From positions 4,581,219 to 4,645,218 of the forward strand of contig NZ_CP094828.1 of the NCBI RefSeq assembly GCF_022865125.1: a DNA stretch of 64,000 nt, written 5' to 3'. Numbering within the stretch: the first letter of the stretch is position 1; each line of letters starts with the position of its first letter. The notes beneath the pieces are model-generated. The model made no database searches. It was not told the origin of the DNA and worked only from the letters and a program-made list of their open reading frames with translations. Source of the DNA: Acuticoccus sp. I52.16.1 (GTDB lineage Bacteria; Pseudomonadota; Alphaproteobacteria; Rhizobiales; Amorphaceae). A program made the translations under genes and the position numbers. Positions 1 through 9,815 of this stretch are shown here, piece after piece.

Positions 1-127
1 CGGACGTGTCCCGACCTCCGCAAGGGGAATGCACGCTCCGGGAGGATTCGGTCAAGGCGTTGCGGCTCGCGCCCCCGGCCTCACCATGTGGCGAGGTCGG
101 GTCGAGAGGGGGCGCAACGCGCGCGGG

Positions 128-478
128 CTAGGCGTCCAGCGCGGTCGAGCGCGCGGCGAGGTCTCGCATGATGCACATCACGGCGCTGCGCCGCTCCGGC
201 GTCATGGCCGTATAGAGGGACAGGCATTCGGTCGCTTCGGGGCCCATGTCCACGCCATCGACCAAGTAGGTGACGGTCGTTTGCAGGACATTGGCGAGCT
301 TCTGGAGATTGTCGATGCGCGGGGTGGCGCCCTTTTGCTCCAGAATTTGCGTGAGATAGGCCGGGTTGAGGCCGGCTTCGCTACAAACCTGCGAGCGCGT
401 CTTGCCGCTGGCCGTCAGACAGCTGCGTAGGCGCGATCGCCAGTCGTTAATTTCCACAGGGCTGATCTGGTGTTGCAA
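128..478 (-). CDS. XRE-family HTH transcriptional regulator, small
   Basis: A 116-residue protein with a Cro/C1-type helix-turn-helix at about residues 20-55 (SQVCSEAGLNPAYLTQILE followed by PRIDNLQKLANVL) and a short C-terminal tail that probably serves dimerisation. I chose the TTG at 478 because a GAGGA Shine-Dalgarno sits about seven bases upstream; the frame stays open to a TTG at 523, which has no visible ribosome site. Single-domain XRE proteins of this length are usually autoregulated DNA-binding repressors. It stands alone, convergent with nothing and divergent from purB, so its target is unknown. Confidence 0.75.
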   Translation of the reverse strand: MQHQISPVEINDWRSRLRSCLTASGKTRSQVCSEAGLNPAYLTQILEQKGATPRIDNLQKLANVLQTTVTYLVDGVDMGPEATECLSLYTAMTPERRSAVMCIMRDLAARSTALDA

Positions 479-950
479 ATCTACGTCCTCGCCATCGGTT
501 CGACCATTGTGCCATCGGCGCAAGGGAACGAAAGCCTCTAACGTGAAAAAACCGGCGGCAAAATCTTAACATAGGCAAATTTCCAGGCAACCTGGCGCCG
601 AAGCTGCATTATGCTGCCGAAGTTCGCGTTACAGGTCTGAAGTATCGGGCCGCAAGAGATTGTCGAACGCGGCATATTCCTGTCGGCAAACCCGCGTGGC
701 GGCGCTCGATCCCTGCGGCTCGGCCGGGCGCGGGTCGGCCGATATTTCTTTTAGGCGACCGATTTCGGCCGATGCGCGCGGTGGCGCCGGGGGGCGGGGC
801 CGCGCGCAAGTGCCGCGGCCGGAGATTCCGGGGCGGCCCCGGTGCAGTTAGTTGGCGCCCATGCCCTCGACGCCCTTGTCCTCGGCGCGCATTCCCTCTT
901 TTTGGTGGCAAAATCGCTGCGCACCGCCAGGGGGCGGACAAGGAGTACCC
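479..950. other. Intergenic region between the XRE gene and purB
   Basis: No convincing gene. The first part (about 535-595) is AT-richer than its surroundings and would hold the promoter of the leftward XRE gene. Two copies of the 8-bp palindrome TCGGCCGA (735-742 and 765-772) lie exactly 30 bp apart and could be paired operator half-elements. An AAGGAG ribosome site at 940-945 belongs to purB. Short open frames here have random-looking composition. Confidence 0.6.
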
Positions 951-2255
951 ATGATCCCGAGATATAGCCGCCCCGAGATGGCGAACATCTGGTCGCCGGA
1001 ATCGAAATTCCGCATCTGGTTCGAGATCGAGGCGGCGGCCGCCGAGGCGATGGCCGAGCTGGGCGCCATCCCCGCCGAGGCCGCGCGCATCATCCGCGAG
1101 CGCGGCGGCGCGGCCACGTTCGACGTCGACCGGATCGACGAGATCGAGCGCGAGACGCGCCACGACGTCATCGCCTTCCTGACCCATCTGGCCGAGATCG
1201 TCGGCCCGGAGGCGCGCTTCGTGCACCAGGGGATGACCTCCTCGGACGTGCTCGACACGACGCTCGCCGTCCAACTGATGCGCGCCAGCGACCTCCTCAT
1301 CAGCGATGTCGAGGCGCTGCTGGCGGCCCTCGAGCGCCGCGCCCTCGAGCACAAGCTCACCCCCACGATCGGCCGCAGCCACGGCATCCATGCCGAACCG
1401 ACCACCTTCGGCCTCAAGCTCGCCCAGGCCTACGCCGAGTTCGAGCGCAACCACGCCCGCCTGGTCGCCGCCCGCGCCGAGATCGCCACCTGCGCCATCT
1501 CCGGCGCCGTCGGCACCTTCGCGCACATCGACCCGCGCGTGGAGGCGCACGTCGCCGCCAAGCTGGGCCTCGCCGTCGAGCCGATCTCGACGCAGGTGAT
1601 CCCGCGCGACCGGCACGCGGCATTCTTCGCGACGCTCGGCGTGGTGGCGTCCTCGGTGGAGCGGCTGGCGACGGAGATCCGCCACCTCCAGCGCACCGAA
1701 GTGGGCGAGGCGGAGGAGGCCTTCGGCAAGGGGCAGAAGGGCTCCTCGGCGATGCCGCACAAGAAGAACCCGGTGCTGACCGAGAACCTCACCGGCCTCG
1801 CCCGCATGGTGCGCGCCTATGCGCTCCCCGCGATGGAGAACGTCGCGCTGTGGCACGAGCGGGACATCTCCCATTCCTCGGTGGAGCGGATGATCGGCCC
1901 GGACGCGACCGTGACGCTCGACTTCGCGCTGGCGCGGCTGACCGGCGTGGTCGACGGGCTGGTGGTGAAGACCGACCGCATGGCGCAGAACCTGGCGCAG
2001 CTGGGCGGGCTCTTCCACTCGCAGCAGGTGCTGCTCGCGCTCACCGTCGCGGGCGTGGCGCGCGAGGAGGCCTACCGCTGGGTCCAGCGCAACGCGATGC
2101 GGGCCCACGCCGGCGAGGGGACCTTCCGCGCGCTGGTGGAGGCGGACGCCGACATCGCCGGGACGCTGTCGGGCGAAGCGCTGGCCCACGCCTTCGACGA
2201 GACGGCGCATCTGCGCCATGTCGACACCGTCTTCGCGCGGGTGTTCGGGGCGTAG
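951..2255 (+). CDS. purB: Adenylosuccinate lyase
   Basis: Cleaves SAICAR to AICAR plus fumarate and adenylosuccinate to AMP plus fumarate in purine synthesis; cytosolic homotetramer. The 434-residue product has the fumarase/aspartase superfamily signature near residue 265 (GSSAMPHKKNP), carrying the flexible loop with the catalytic Ser, and a TSSDVLDT motif near residue 90. The ATG at 951 is preferred over upstream in-frame starts because AAGGAG lies five bases before it and the protein then begins MIPRYSRPEM as in other alphaproteobacterial PurB. Length is normal for the family (about 430-435). It appears monocistronic. Confidence 0.97.
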   Translation: MIPRYSRPEMANIWSPESKFRIWFEIEAAAAEAMAELGAIPAEAARIIRERGGAATFDVDRIDEIERETRHDVIAFLTHLAEIVGPEARFVHQGMTSSDVLDTTLAVQLMRASDLLISDVEALLAALERRALEHKLTPTIGRSHGIHAEPTTFGLKLAQAYAEFERNHARLVAARAEIATCAISGAVGTFAHIDPRVEAHVAAKLGLAVEPISTQVIPRDRHAAFFATLGVVASSVERLATEIRHLQRTEVGEAEEAFGKGQKGSSAMPHKKNPVLTENLTGLARMVRAYALPAMENVALWHERDISHSSVERMIGPDATVTLDFALARLTGVVDGLVVKTDRMAQNLAQLGGLFHSQQVLLALTVAGVAREEAYRWVQRNAMRAHAGEGTFRALVEADADIAGTLSGEALAHAFDETAHLRHVDTVFARVFGA

Positions 2256-2353
2256 ATGATTTTATTGTGTTGCGCACCGGCTTGAGCTGGCGCGCGACAC
2301 GGGGTCCCATGAGCATCTGCCGAACGGCACATCGATCGATGGGAGGAACCGCC

Positions 2354-2662
2354 ATGACGGCACGACGTGTCGCCCTCGCCCTGGCGGCGGGGCTGATGAT
2401 CTGGGGGCCGGCGGCGGCGCAGGAAGCGCTGTCGCCCGCCGACATCCAACGCATTCGCGACAGCGCACCCGACTGCCGCTCGCATCCGGACTATCCCTGG
2501 ATCGGGCGGGTGTCGGGCGATTCGGAAGGGATCGCGGGCAACACGATCCCGGTCTCGTTCGTCGGCTGCTTCCCGAACGAGGGCGAGTGCGAGACCTGGA
2601 AGACGCGCACCAGCTCGGTGATCACGACGACCATCATCCAGTACAGCTGCCGCAAGCGCTGA
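2354..2662 (+). CDS. Small secreted protein of unknown function
   Basis: A 102-residue protein with a clear Sec signal peptide (MTARRVALALAAGLMIWGPAAAQ, cleavage expected after AAA or AAQ). The mature part of about 80 residues contains four cysteines (DC, GC, EC, SC), an even number compatible with two periplasmic disulfides, and ends SCRKR. The ATG at 2354 follows GGGAGG by seven bases. I do not recognise the family. It follows purB by 98 bases in the same direction but has its own ribosome site; a GC-rich hairpin lies just downstream. Confidence 0.75.
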   Translation: MTARRVALALAAGLMIWGPAAAQEALSPADIQRIRDSAPDCRSHPDYPWIGRVSGDSEGIAGNTIPVSFVGCFPNEGECETWKTRTSSVITTTIIQYSCRKR

Positions 2663-2682
2663 AGCCGGCGGCAAAGACGAGA

Positions 2683-2713
2683 CGGCCCGCGGGCATCGCT
2701 GCCGCGCGGGCCG
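2683..2713. terminator. GC-rich hairpin, probable terminator
   Basis: Perfect 9-bp stem (CGGCCCGCG pairing with CGCGGGCCG) around a 13-base loop, 21 bases after the stop of the secreted protein gene and between two convergent genes. There is no U-tract, so it may act with Rho or only as an RNA 3' end stabiliser. Confidence 0.5.
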
Positions 2714-2786
2714 ACCGTGTCACCTGCGAAGGGGGATGGGGCGGCCGGTTCGGCGCCGGCGCGACCCGCGTCCCGTCATCGCCCTT

Positions 2787-2990
2787 TCAGCGCAGCTCGT
2801 CCGGCCCGCGCACCAGGTGCAGCGCGCGGGGGTGAGCCGCGCGGCCGCCGCCGTTGCTGCGGAACGCGTGGGCGCGCCGTTCGTCGTCTTCACGCGCGCG
2901 GTTGGCGCGACGTGCGCCTTCGAAACCGTTGTCGGCATAACTCCGGTCGAGGCGGCCCTCGTAGTTCGCGAGGAACAAGTACTTCCACAT
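2787..2990 (-). CDS. Hypothetical small basic/charged protein
   Basis: A 67-residue frame beginning MWKYLFLANYEG. The ATG at 2990 has a good Shine-Dalgarno (GGAGG, five bases upstream). After the first twelve residues the sequence is rich in Arg, Asp and Glu with no recognisable domain. In favour of a real gene are the ribosome site, an upstream AT-rich stretch (3085-3125) with a 12-bp palindrome, and a terminator-like hairpin downstream. Against it are its unremarkable composition and lack of a known family. I treat it as plausible only. Confidence 0.4.
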   Translation of the reverse strand: MWKYLFLANYEGRLDRSYADNGFEGARRANRAREDDERRAHAFRSNGGGRAAHPRALHLVRGPDELR

Positions 2991-3111
2991 GAGGCCCTCC
3001 ATCAATCACCAGGGGTCGCAGCGGGGCGGCGTAGAGCCGGCGCGTCGCGGCGACCGCAACTCCGTCTCGGGACCATCCCGCGACGTTCGATCTATATAGC
3101 AAAGGCGCACT

Positions 3112-3123
3112 CATTGCGCAATG
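3112..3123. promoter_or_regulatory. 12-bp palindrome CATTGCGCAATG
   Basis: A perfect palindrome in an AT-rich stretch upstream of the leftward small gene at 2990. Its core ATTGCGCAAT recurs exactly at 4358-4367, upstream of the leftward Tim44-like gene, which suggests a shared regulator. No protein can be assigned. Confidence 0.35.
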
Positions 3124-3212
3124 GCATTCTCGTGTCCGCACGGTGTGCACCTTTTCCGGCGCGATATGTCATGAAACTGTTGCAAAGAGGCGGCCATGGC
3201 GAGACGCGGGCA

Positions 3213-3241
3213 CAAAAAAAGCGGCGCCGGAGCGCCGCTTT
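3213..3241 (-). terminator. Rho-independent terminator of the Tim44-like gene
   Basis: Read on the reverse strand, this is a 9-bp stem (AAGCGGCGC pairing with GCGCCGCTT, four-base loop) followed by a run of seven T residues. It starts about 45 bases after the stop codon of the leftward gene ending at 3285. It is the cleanest intrinsic terminator in the window. Confidence 0.9.
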
Positions 3242-3284
3242 CGTCGATTTGTCGTCCATGTGATCCCCGCAGACGGGGCGGGAG

Positions 3285-4298
3285 TTACGGCTGCTGGATC
3301 GCCGAAAGCTGCCAGCGGCCCCCGGCCGGACGCACGAACGTCCAGATCTCGGTGGTCTCGGTGGGGCCCGAATCGCCCTCGCGGATCTCTCCGGTCTGGC
3401 GGTCGCGCATCACGTCGATGCTCTCGTAGCGCATGGCGACGGTGGCGTAATCGCGGCCGTCCTCGCGCCAGGACTCGGCGAGGTCGCCCTCCAGGAGCTT
3501 CACGTCGACGACGTCGTTCTTCACGCCGCTGACCGCATTCTGGCTCAACTCTTCGGAAAGGTACGACACGATCTCCGGGGTGCAGCGCTCGCGCAGGCCC
3601 GCATAGTCCTCGCGGGTGAAGGCGGCTTGCACCTCGACGAGGAGCTGCTCGAACGCGTCGTAATCCTCGGCGGTGAGGCCGAGTTCGTCGCCTCCGGCCG
3701 CAGCCGTGGGGGCGGTGCCCATGTCGTGGCCCGTCCCGCTGCCCATCCCGGCGCCGGCTGAGGCGCCCATCGGGGCGCTCTCGTAGGCGTTGCGGGACAT
3801 GTCGGGCTCGGGCGGGGCGCTGGCGCGCGGGGTCCCGCCGCCGGAACCGGCGAAGGACGGCTGCTGGCGGCTACGGAACCAGCGCATGATGAGCGAGACG
3901 ACCAGGATCGCGATGCCGACCTGCAGGATCAGCCCGAGGAAGCCCGCCATTCCCCCCAGGCCGTTGCCCATCAGCATGCCGATGAGGCCGCCGAGCATCA
4001 AACCGCCCAGGAGGCCGCCGGCGAGACCGCCGAACATGCCGCGACGGCCCTGCTGAGCGGCGCCGCGGGCGGCTTGCGAAGAGGGACTCGCCTGGGTGCG
4101 CGGGGTCATCGAGCGATTGATGGGGCTCGTCGTCGACGGAGCGGTGGTGGTCGGCGCGGGGCGGCTGTAGGTGCGCGCACCACGGCTGCCGAACGAGCCA
4201 CCGCGCCGGGCGTCGGCGTAATCGACGGCCACGAACGAGACGCTCAGGGCGATTACGGCCAGGGCCAGGACGGCCTTCAGGGAATGGAAGAAGCGCAT
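3285..4298 (-). CDS. Tim44-like domain membrane protein
   Basis: A 337-residue inner-membrane protein. An N-terminal signal/anchor segment (about residues 5-25) is followed by an Arg/Gly/Ser/Pro/Thr-rich linker, a glycine-zipper stretch (GGLAGGLLGGLMLGG, about 88-105), a transmembrane helix (about 117-138) and a soluble C-terminal Tim44-like domain (about 195-337) ending WTFVRPAGGRWQLSAIQQP. In bacteria this fold is found in membrane-bound proteins of uncertain role, related by fold to the mitochondrial import motor subunit Tim44. Start: the ATG at 4298 has GAGG five bases upstream; a GTG two codons earlier is less likely. It is a single gene with its own terminator. Confidence 0.85.
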   Translation of the reverse strand: MRFFHSLKAVLALAVIALSVSFVAVDYADARRGGSFGSRGARTYSRPAPTTTAPSTTSPINRSMTPRTQASPSSQAARGAAQQGRRGMFGGLAGGLLGGLMLGGLIGMLMGNGLGGMAGFLGLILQVGIAILVVSLIMRWFRSRQQPSFAGSGGGTPRASAPPEPDMSRNAYESAPMGASAGAGMGSGTGHDMGTAPTAAAGGDELGLTAEDYDAFEQLLVEVQAAFTREDYAGLRERCTPEIVSYLSEELSQNAVSGVKNDVVDVKLLEGDLAESWREDGRDYATVAMRYESIDVMRDRQTGEIREGDSGPTETTEIWTFVRPAGGRWQLSAIQQP

Positions 4299-4356
4299 TG
4301 TCACCTCGATGAGGGGTCATTTTGGCTTCATATGGGGGTGGAGGGGGCCGCACACA

Positions 4357-4368
4357 AATTGCGCAATT
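4357..4368. promoter_or_regulatory. 12-bp palindrome AATTGCGCAATT
   Basis: A perfect palindrome about 60 bases upstream of the Tim44-like start at 4298. It shares the 10-bp core ATTGCGCAAT with the palindrome at 3112-3123. The position suits an operator or activator site. Confidence 0.4.
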
Positions 4369-4553
4369 GCCCTGCGGCGCATCGGTCGCAGGGGGAGGGC
4401 CCCCCGCCGGGACGGCGACGGCCCGGTTCACGCGTCCTTTCCTGGCCTGTGACATCACAATTCGTGCATGGTGGGCCATAGATCGGCGGGACGGCCCCGT
4501 GCGGCCGGGGCGCCGCTGCGACCGGGCGACGCACGCAGCGGCGGGAGGCAGCA

Positions 4554-5525
4554 CTGACGGCACCACCGGACCCGGAGACACGCGGGGAGAGCCCGACGCG
4601 CGGGGCGACCGCGGCGCGCGCAGATCCCGCGGCGGACGAGGCGGCGCTCCAGCCGGCGCCACCGGGCGGTGAGCGGCCCAGCCATCCGGCGCCCGGCGCG
4701 CAGGGCGAGCGGCCGCGCAGTCGCCACGAGCTGGCACGCCGGCGCACGCAGGCGATCCTCGACGGCTACGATCCGACGTTCGGCCGGACGGTGGCGTTCG
4801 CGATCCAGGCGATGATCGTCGTGTCGGTCGTCTCGATCGCCATCGCCACGATGCCCGACCTGCCGGGTTGGCTGGCGAGGGCGCTCGTCGTCGAAGAGTG
4901 GGTGGTCGTCCTGTTCTTCAGCGCCGAGTACGTGTTGCGCGTGTGGTCGGCGCCGCGGCCGCTGCGCTACGTCTTCTCCTTCATGGGGCTGATCGACCTC
5001 ATGTCGGTGCTGCCGACGCTGCTGCTGCTGGGCTACGACGTGCGCTCGCTGCGGGCCCTGCGGGCGCTGCGCATCCTGCGGCTCTTCAAGCTGATGCGGT
5101 ATGTGCGGGCGTTCGACCGGCTGGCGCGGGCGGTGGGACGGGTGGCGGACGAGCTGGTGGTGTTCGCCGGCGTCGCGCTCATCGTCCTCTATCTGTGCGC
5201 CACGGCGATCTACCATTTCGAGCATGACGCCCAGCCGGAGGCCTTCGCCTCGATCCCACATGCGTTGTGGTGGGCGATCGTGACGCTGACGACGGTCGGC
5301 TACGGCGACGTCTATCCCGTGACCGTCGGCGGGCGGATCTTCACCGGGATGGTGCTGATCCTGGCGCTCGGCGTCATCGCGGTGCCGACGGGGCTGGTCG
5401 CGACGGCGCTGTCGGAGGAGGTCCACGTGAAGCGCGAGAGGGCGCATTCCGAGGACCACGGGCACGACGATCGCCGGGACGGGGACCGCCGTGACGGCGA
5501 ACGGCCGCGCGGGGAGGGTGGCTGA
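4554..5525 (+). CDS. Voltage-gated-type potassium channel (6-TM, Kv/KvAP-like)
   Basis: The selectivity filter TVGYGD lies in a pore loop ([20 protein letters not shown]) between the last two of six predicted helices. The fourth helix has the periodic arginines of an S4 voltage sensor ([21 protein letters not shown]). No ATG, GTG or TTG gives a full-length protein: the GTG at 4791 would cut into S1, while the frame is open and coding-like upstream ([20 protein letters not shown]). I place the start at the CTG at 4554, preceded five bases earlier by GGGAGG, giving 323 residues with an Ala/Pro-rich cytosolic N-terminus. The C-terminus is His/Asp/Arg-rich and charged. It probably conducts K+ across the inner membrane. 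The start is uncertain; the family is not. Confidence 0.85.
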   Translation: MTAPPDPETRGESPTRGATAARADPAADEAALQPAPPGGERPSHPAPGAQGERPRSRHELARRRTQAILDGYDPTFGRTVAFAIQAMIVVSVVSIAIATMPDLPGWLARALVVEEWVVVLFFSAEYVLRVWSAPRPLRYVFSFMGLIDLMSVLPTLLLLGYDVRSLRALRALRILRLFKLMRYVRAFDRLARAVGRVADELVVFAGVALIVLYLCATAIYHFEHDAQPEAFASIPHALWWAIVTLTTVGYGDVYPVTVGGRIFTGMVLILALGVIAVPTGLVATALSEEVHVKRERAHSEDHGHDDRRDGDRRDGERPRGEGG

Positions 5526-5658
5526 CGCCGCGTCGCGCCAGTGGCGAGGCGCCGCCATGCAGCCGGCGCGGGGCTGGCGGGCGGCGCCGCGGCGCCGTCG
5601 ACAAAGCGGCGGAGCGGTCCCACTTGCAAGGCGACGACCAACCCGCTGACCTCGACCC

Positions 5659-6780
5659 ATGCCCCATGATCCCTTCAGCCGCCGTGTGCTCGCCCTCGCG
5701 CTGGCGGCCGCACTCCTGATCCTCGCCTATGAGGCGGGGCCGGCCTTGCGCCAGGCGCTGCGGGCACCGGTGGCCGAGCCGCGCATCGTCACGCCGCGCG
5801 GCGAGCTGGCCCCGGCGGAGAACAGCACGATCGCCGTCTTCGAGCGTGCGCGCGACAGTGTCGTCTCCATCTCCACCTCGCGCCGCGTGGTCGACTATTG
5901 GACGCGCAACGCCCACGACGTGCCGCGCGGCACCGGGTCGGGCTTCGTGTGGGACAAGGCGGGGCACATCGTCACCAACAACCACGTCATCCAGGGCGCC
6001 TCGTCGGCCTCGGTGCGGCTGGCGGACGGGCGCGTGTTCGACGCTTCGCTGGTGGGGACCGATCCGACGCACGACATCGCCGTCCTCGAGATCGACGTGC
6101 GCGAGGCGGACCTGCCGGCGCTGGCGATCGGCACCAGCGCGGACCTGAAGGTGGGGCAGTCGGTGCTGGCCATCGGCAACCCGTTCGGACTCGACTGGAC
6201 GCTGACGACCGGGATCATCTCCGCGCTCGACCGCGAGCTGCCGAACGACGAAGGCGGGGTGATTCGCGGCCTCATCCAGACCGACGCGGCGATCAATCCC
6301 GGCAACTCCGGAGGCCCGCTGATCGACAGTGCCGGCCGGCTGATCGGCGTCAACACAGCGATTTTCAGCCCCTCCGGGTCGAGCGCGGGCATCGGCTTCG
6401 CGGTCCCGGTCGATGCGGTGAACCGGGTCGTGCCGCAGATCCTCGCCTCCGGCCTCTACCGTCCGCCGGTCCTGGGCGTCGTCTCCGATCCGCGGGCGGA
6501 TGCGCTGCTGGCGCGCCAGGGCGTGCAAGGCGTCTTGATCCTGTCGGTCGATCCGGGGACGCCGGCGGCCGAGGCTGGGCTGAGGCCTGTGCGCCAGACC
6601 CGCGGCGGCGAGATCGTTCCGGGGGACGTCATCGTGGCGCTCGACGGGGAGACGTTGGGCGGAACCGAGGCACTGCGGGCCGCGCTCGATCGGCGCCGCG
6701 CGGGGGATCGGGTGCGGCTGGGCCTTTTGCGCGAGGGGGCACCCGCAGAGGTTGAGGTAACTCTGGCGGCGGCGGGATGA
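5659..6780 (+). CDS. Membrane-anchored HtrA/DegS-like serine protease (S1C) with one PDZ domain
   Basis: A 373-residue protein with one N-terminal hydrophobic helix (about residues 9-24) and no clear signal cleavage site, so probably anchored with the protease in the periplasm. Catalytic triad: H109 (TNNHV), D139 (HDIAV) and S217 (GNSGGP). A single PDZ domain follows (about 270-365, with an insertion around [15 protein letters not shown]). One PDZ plus a membrane anchor resembles DegS more than DegP. It lies directly upstream of nuoJ (133 bases), where nuoI would be expected in a standard complex I operon. The true DegP is at 58760. Confidence 0.9.
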   Translation: MPHDPFSRRVLALALAAALLILAYEAGPALRQALRAPVAEPRIVTPRGELAPAENSTIAVFERARDSVVSISTSRRVVDYWTRNAHDVPRGTGSGFVWDKAGHIVTNNHVIQGASSASVRLADGRVFDASLVGTDPTHDIAVLEIDVREADLPALAIGTSADLKVGQSVLAIGNPFGLDWTLTTGIISALDRELPNDEGGVIRGLIQTDAAINPGNSGGPLIDSAGRLIGVNTAIFSPSGSSAGIGFAVPVDAVNRVVPQILASGLYRPPVLGVVSDPRADALLARQGVQGVLILSVDPGTPAAEAGLRPVRQTRGGEIVPGDVIVALDGETLGGTEALRAALDRRRAGDRVRLGLLREGAPAEVEVTLAAAG

Positions 6781-6913
6781 CGGCGAAGATGGGATCGGCA
6801 TGACGGGGGCGGTGGACGCGCTACCGAGTAGGGTCTAAGAGGGCATATCCGCTTGGGGTTGCTGCTCCCCTTGGAGCCGCACTTCGACACGTCCGCGCCG
6901 CGCGAGAGACTGC

Positions 6914-7534
6914 ATGACAATTGCTGCGCTGTTTTTTTACCTCTTTGCCGCGGTCATGGTGGCCTCGGCCTTGATGGTCATCTCGTCGCGAAATCCGGTT
7001 CACTCTGTCCTGTTCCTGATCCTCGCGTTCCTCAATGGTGCCGGTATCTTCATGATGACCGGGGCCGAATTCCTCGCGCTGATCCTCGTGGTCGTCTACG
7101 TCGGCGCGGTGCTCGTCCTGTTCCTCTTCGTGGTGATGATGCTCGACGTGGACTTTGCCGAACTGCGGCAGGGGTTCATGCAGTACCTCCCCGTCGGGGC
7201 GCTGGTGGGCGTGGTTCTGTTGGTCGAGCTGATCTTCGTCCTGGGCGCCTACACGCTGGCTCCCACGGTCGCCGCTCAGGTCGTCCTGCCGATCCCGCCC
7301 CCCTCCGAAGTGTCGAACACCGAGGCGCTCGGCCTCGTGCTGTACACGCGCTATGCGTTCTACTTCCAGGTGTGCGGGCTCATCCTGCTGGTCGCGATGG
7401 TGGGCGCCATCGTCCTGACCCTGCGTCACCAGGCGATCGCCAAGCGCCAGGACATCGGCAAGCAGGTCCACCGGACCCGCGAAGAGGCGATCGAGGTGCG
7501 CGACGTCGCATCCGGCAGGGGGCTGCAACTGTGA
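6914..7534 (+). CDS. nuoJ: NADH-quinone oxidoreductase subunit J
   Basis: A 206-residue membrane subunit of respiratory complex I with five hydrophobic segments (starting [22 protein letters not shown] is typical) and the conserved NuoJ pi-bulge helix region ([19 protein letters not shown]). It helps connect the peripheral arm to the proton pumps. It is the first gene of a nuoJKLMN run; nuoA-I are not in the window. The 133-base gap after the upstream protease gene could hold a promoter, so the run may be independently transcribed. Its stop overlaps the nuoK start. Confidence 0.97.
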   Translation: MTIAALFFYLFAAVMVASALMVISSRNPVHSVLFLILAFLNGAGIFMMTGAEFLALILVVVYVGAVLVLFLFVVMMLDVDFAELRQGFMQYLPVGALVGVVLLVELIFVLGAYTLAPTVAAQVVLPIPPPSEVSNTEALGLVLYTRYAFYFQVCGLILLVAMVGAIVLTLRHQAIAKRQDIGKQVHRTREEAIEVRDVASGRGLQL

Positions 7535-7836
7535 TAGACATTTCACATTACCTGACCGTCTCGGCGATCCTTTTTGTCATCGGAGTGTTTGGCATTTTTC
7601 TGAATAGAAAGAATGTCATCGTCATTTTGATGTCGATCGAGCTGATCCTGCTGGCGGTGAACATCAACTTCGTCGCCTTTTCGGCGGAGCTCAACGATCT
7701 GGTCGGCCAGGTGTTCGCCCTCTTCGTCCTCACGGTGGCGGCGGCGGAGGCCGCGATCGGCCTCGCCATCCTCGTCGCCTTCTTCCGCAACCGTGGCTCC
7801 ATCGCGGTTGAAGACATCGACACGCTGAAGGGCTGA
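7531..7836 (+). CDS. nuoK: NADH-quinone oxidoreductase subunit K
   Basis: A 101-residue, three-helix membrane subunit (MrpC-like) of complex I. The two intramembrane glutamates of the family are present ([15 protein letters not shown] and [11 protein letters not shown]), part of the central charge chain for proton translocation. Start GTG at 7531 overlaps the nuoJ stop (GTGA), which makes translation coupled. Length matches the family exactly. Confidence 0.97.
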   Translation: MIDISHYLTVSAILFVIGVFGIFLNRKNVIVILMSIELILLAVNINFVAFSAELNDLVGQVFALFVLTVAAAEAAIGLAILVAFFRNRGSIAVEDIDTLKG

Positions 7837-7840
7837 CCCG

Positions 7841-9778
7841 GTGGTCCAACTTCTCGTCTTCCTGCCGCTCTTCGGCTTCCTCTTCGCCTTCCTGTTCGGC
7901 CGCAAGGTCGGGGCGCTCGCAGCTCAGGTGGTCACCACCGGGTTCCTGTTCGTCTCGGCCGTATTGGCCTGGATCATCTTCATCGCCTGGGGCTTCGGCG
8001 ACTCGCCGACCGAGCGCATCATGCTGATGGAGTGGATCATCTCTGGCGATCTCGACATCGCCTGGGCGCTGCGCGTCGACACGCTGACCGCGGTCATGCT
8101 GGTGGTGGTCTGCACGGTCTCCGCGCTCGTCCACCTCTACTCCTTCGGCTACATGAGCCACGACCCGGCCAAGGCGAAGTTCTTCGCCTACCTGTCGCTG
8201 TTCACCTTCGCGATGCTGATGCTCGTGACGGCCGACAACCTCTTGCAGATGTTCTTCGGCTGGGAGGGCGTGGGCCTCGCGTCCTATCTTCTCATCGGCT
8301 TCTGGTCGGACCGGCCGTCGGCCAACGCGGCGGCGATCAAGGCCTTCGTGGTCAACCGCGTCGGCGATTTCGGCTTCCTCCTCGGCATCTTCACCATCTT
8401 CGCGCTGTCGGGCGTGGTGCAGCTCGACGCCGTGTTCAGCGCCGGCCCGGCGATGAGCCAGACGACGTTCGACTTCCTCGGCATGGAGCTGAACGCGCTG
8501 GAACTCGCCTGCTTCCTCCTGTTCGTCGGCGCGATGGGCAAATCGGCTCAGTTCGGCCTGCACACCTGGCTGCCGGACGCGATGGAAGGTCCGACCCCGG
8601 TCTCCGCGCTGATCCACGCCGCCACCATGGTGACGGCCGGCGTCTTCATGGTCGCGCGCATGTCGCCGCTCTACGAGTTCGCGCCCCACGCGCTCGGCTT
8701 CGTGACCTTCATCGGCGCGACCACGGCGATGTTCGCCGCCACCGTCGGCTGCGCCCAGAACGACATCAAGCGCGTCATCGCCTACTCGACCTGCTCGCAG
8801 CTCGGCTACATGTTCGTCGCGCTGGGGGTGGGGGCCTACGGCATCGCCATCTTCCATCTCTTCACGCACGCCTTCTTCAAGGCGCTCCTGTTCCTCGGCG
8901 CCGGCTCGGTCATCCACGCGATGCACGACGAGCAGGACATGCGGAACATGGGCGGCCTGTGGCGGAAGATCCCCTACACCTACGCCGCCATGCTGATCGG
9001 CTCCCTGGCGCTGACCGGCTTCCCGCTGACGGCCGGATACTTCTCCAAGGACGCCATCATCGAGGCCTCGTTCGTGGGCGAGAACGTCTTCGCCATGTAC
9101 GGCTTCTGGATGCTGGTCGGGGCGGCGCTGCTCACCTCGTTCTACTCCTGGCGCCTCCTCTTCATGACCTTTCACGGTCAGACCCGGGCCTCGGCGGACA
9201 CGTTCAAGCACGCCCACGAATCGGGTCTCGTCATGCTGATCCCGCTGGCGGTGCTGTCGGTCGGCGCGCTCCTCGCCGGCTACGTCTTCGCCGACTCTTT
9301 CAAGTCGGTGCCGACGGGCGACTTCTGGAACGGGGCGATCTTCGCCTCCGCCGGCAACCACGTCCTGCACGCGATGCACGAGGTGGCCGCCTGGGTGGTG
9401 TTCTCGCCGTCGGTCGCGATGGTGCTGGGCTTCCTGATCGCGCTGGTCTTCTACGTCCTCAAGCCGACATGGCCGAAGCGGTTCGTCGAGGCCGCGCCCG
9501 GCTTCCACCAGTTCTTCCTGAACAAGTGGTACATCGACGAGCTGTACGACCGCATCTTCGTGCGGCCCGTGCGCTGGCTGGGTCGGATCTTCTGGCAGAA
9601 CGACACGCGCGTGATCGACGGGTTCGGTCCGGACGGCATCGCCGCGCGGGTGAAGGACATCTCGGTCCTCGCCCACCGCTTCCAGACCGGCTACCTCTAC
9701 CACTACGCCTTCGTCATGCTGACCGGGATCGCCGTGTTCGTGACCGTGATGATCGCTTTCGACAGGGGCTACCTATGA
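7841..9778 (+). CDS. nuoL: NADH-quinone oxidoreductase subunit L
   Basis: A 645-residue distal antiporter-like proton-pump subunit of complex I. Visible hallmarks are the glutamate helix ([19 protein letters not shown]), the broken-helix lysine region ([21 protein letters not shown]) and a long C-terminal section that forms the lateral helix along NuoM/N, ending with a last transmembrane helix ([19 protein letters not shown]). It starts with GTG four bases after the nuoK stop. Confidence 0.97.
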   Translation: MVQLLVFLPLFGFLFAFLFGRKVGALAAQVVTTGFLFVSAVLAWIIFIAWGFGDSPTERIMLMEWIISGDLDIAWALRVDTLTAVMLVVVCTVSALVHLYSFGYMSHDPAKAKFFAYLSLFTFAMLMLVTADNLLQMFFGWEGVGLASYLLIGFWSDRPSANAAAIKAFVVNRVGDFGFLLGIFTIFALSGVVQLDAVFSAGPAMSQTTFDFLGMELNALELACFLLFVGAMGKSAQFGLHTWLPDAMEGPTPVSALIHAATMVTAGVFMVARMSPLYEFAPHALGFVTFIGATTAMFAATVGCAQNDIKRVIAYSTCSQLGYMFVALGVGAYGIAIFHLFTHAFFKALLFLGAGSVIHAMHDEQDMRNMGGLWRKIPYTYAAMLIGSLALTGFPLTAGYFSKDAIIEASFVGENVFAMYGFWMLVGAALLTSFYSWRLLFMTFHGQTRASADTFKHAHESGLVMLIPLAVLSVGALLAGYVFADSFKSVPTGDFWNGAIFASAGNHVLHAMHEVAAWVVFSPSVAMVLGFLIALVFYVLKPTWPKRFVEAAPGFHQFFLNKWYIDELYDRIFVRPVRWLGRIFWQNDTRVIDGFGPDGIAARVKDISVLAHRFQTGYLYHYAFVMLTGIAVFVTVMIAFDRGYL

Positions 9779-9815
9779 TCCGCCCGTCGCCTCTCGTTCT
9801 GGCCGAGGCTGACCG

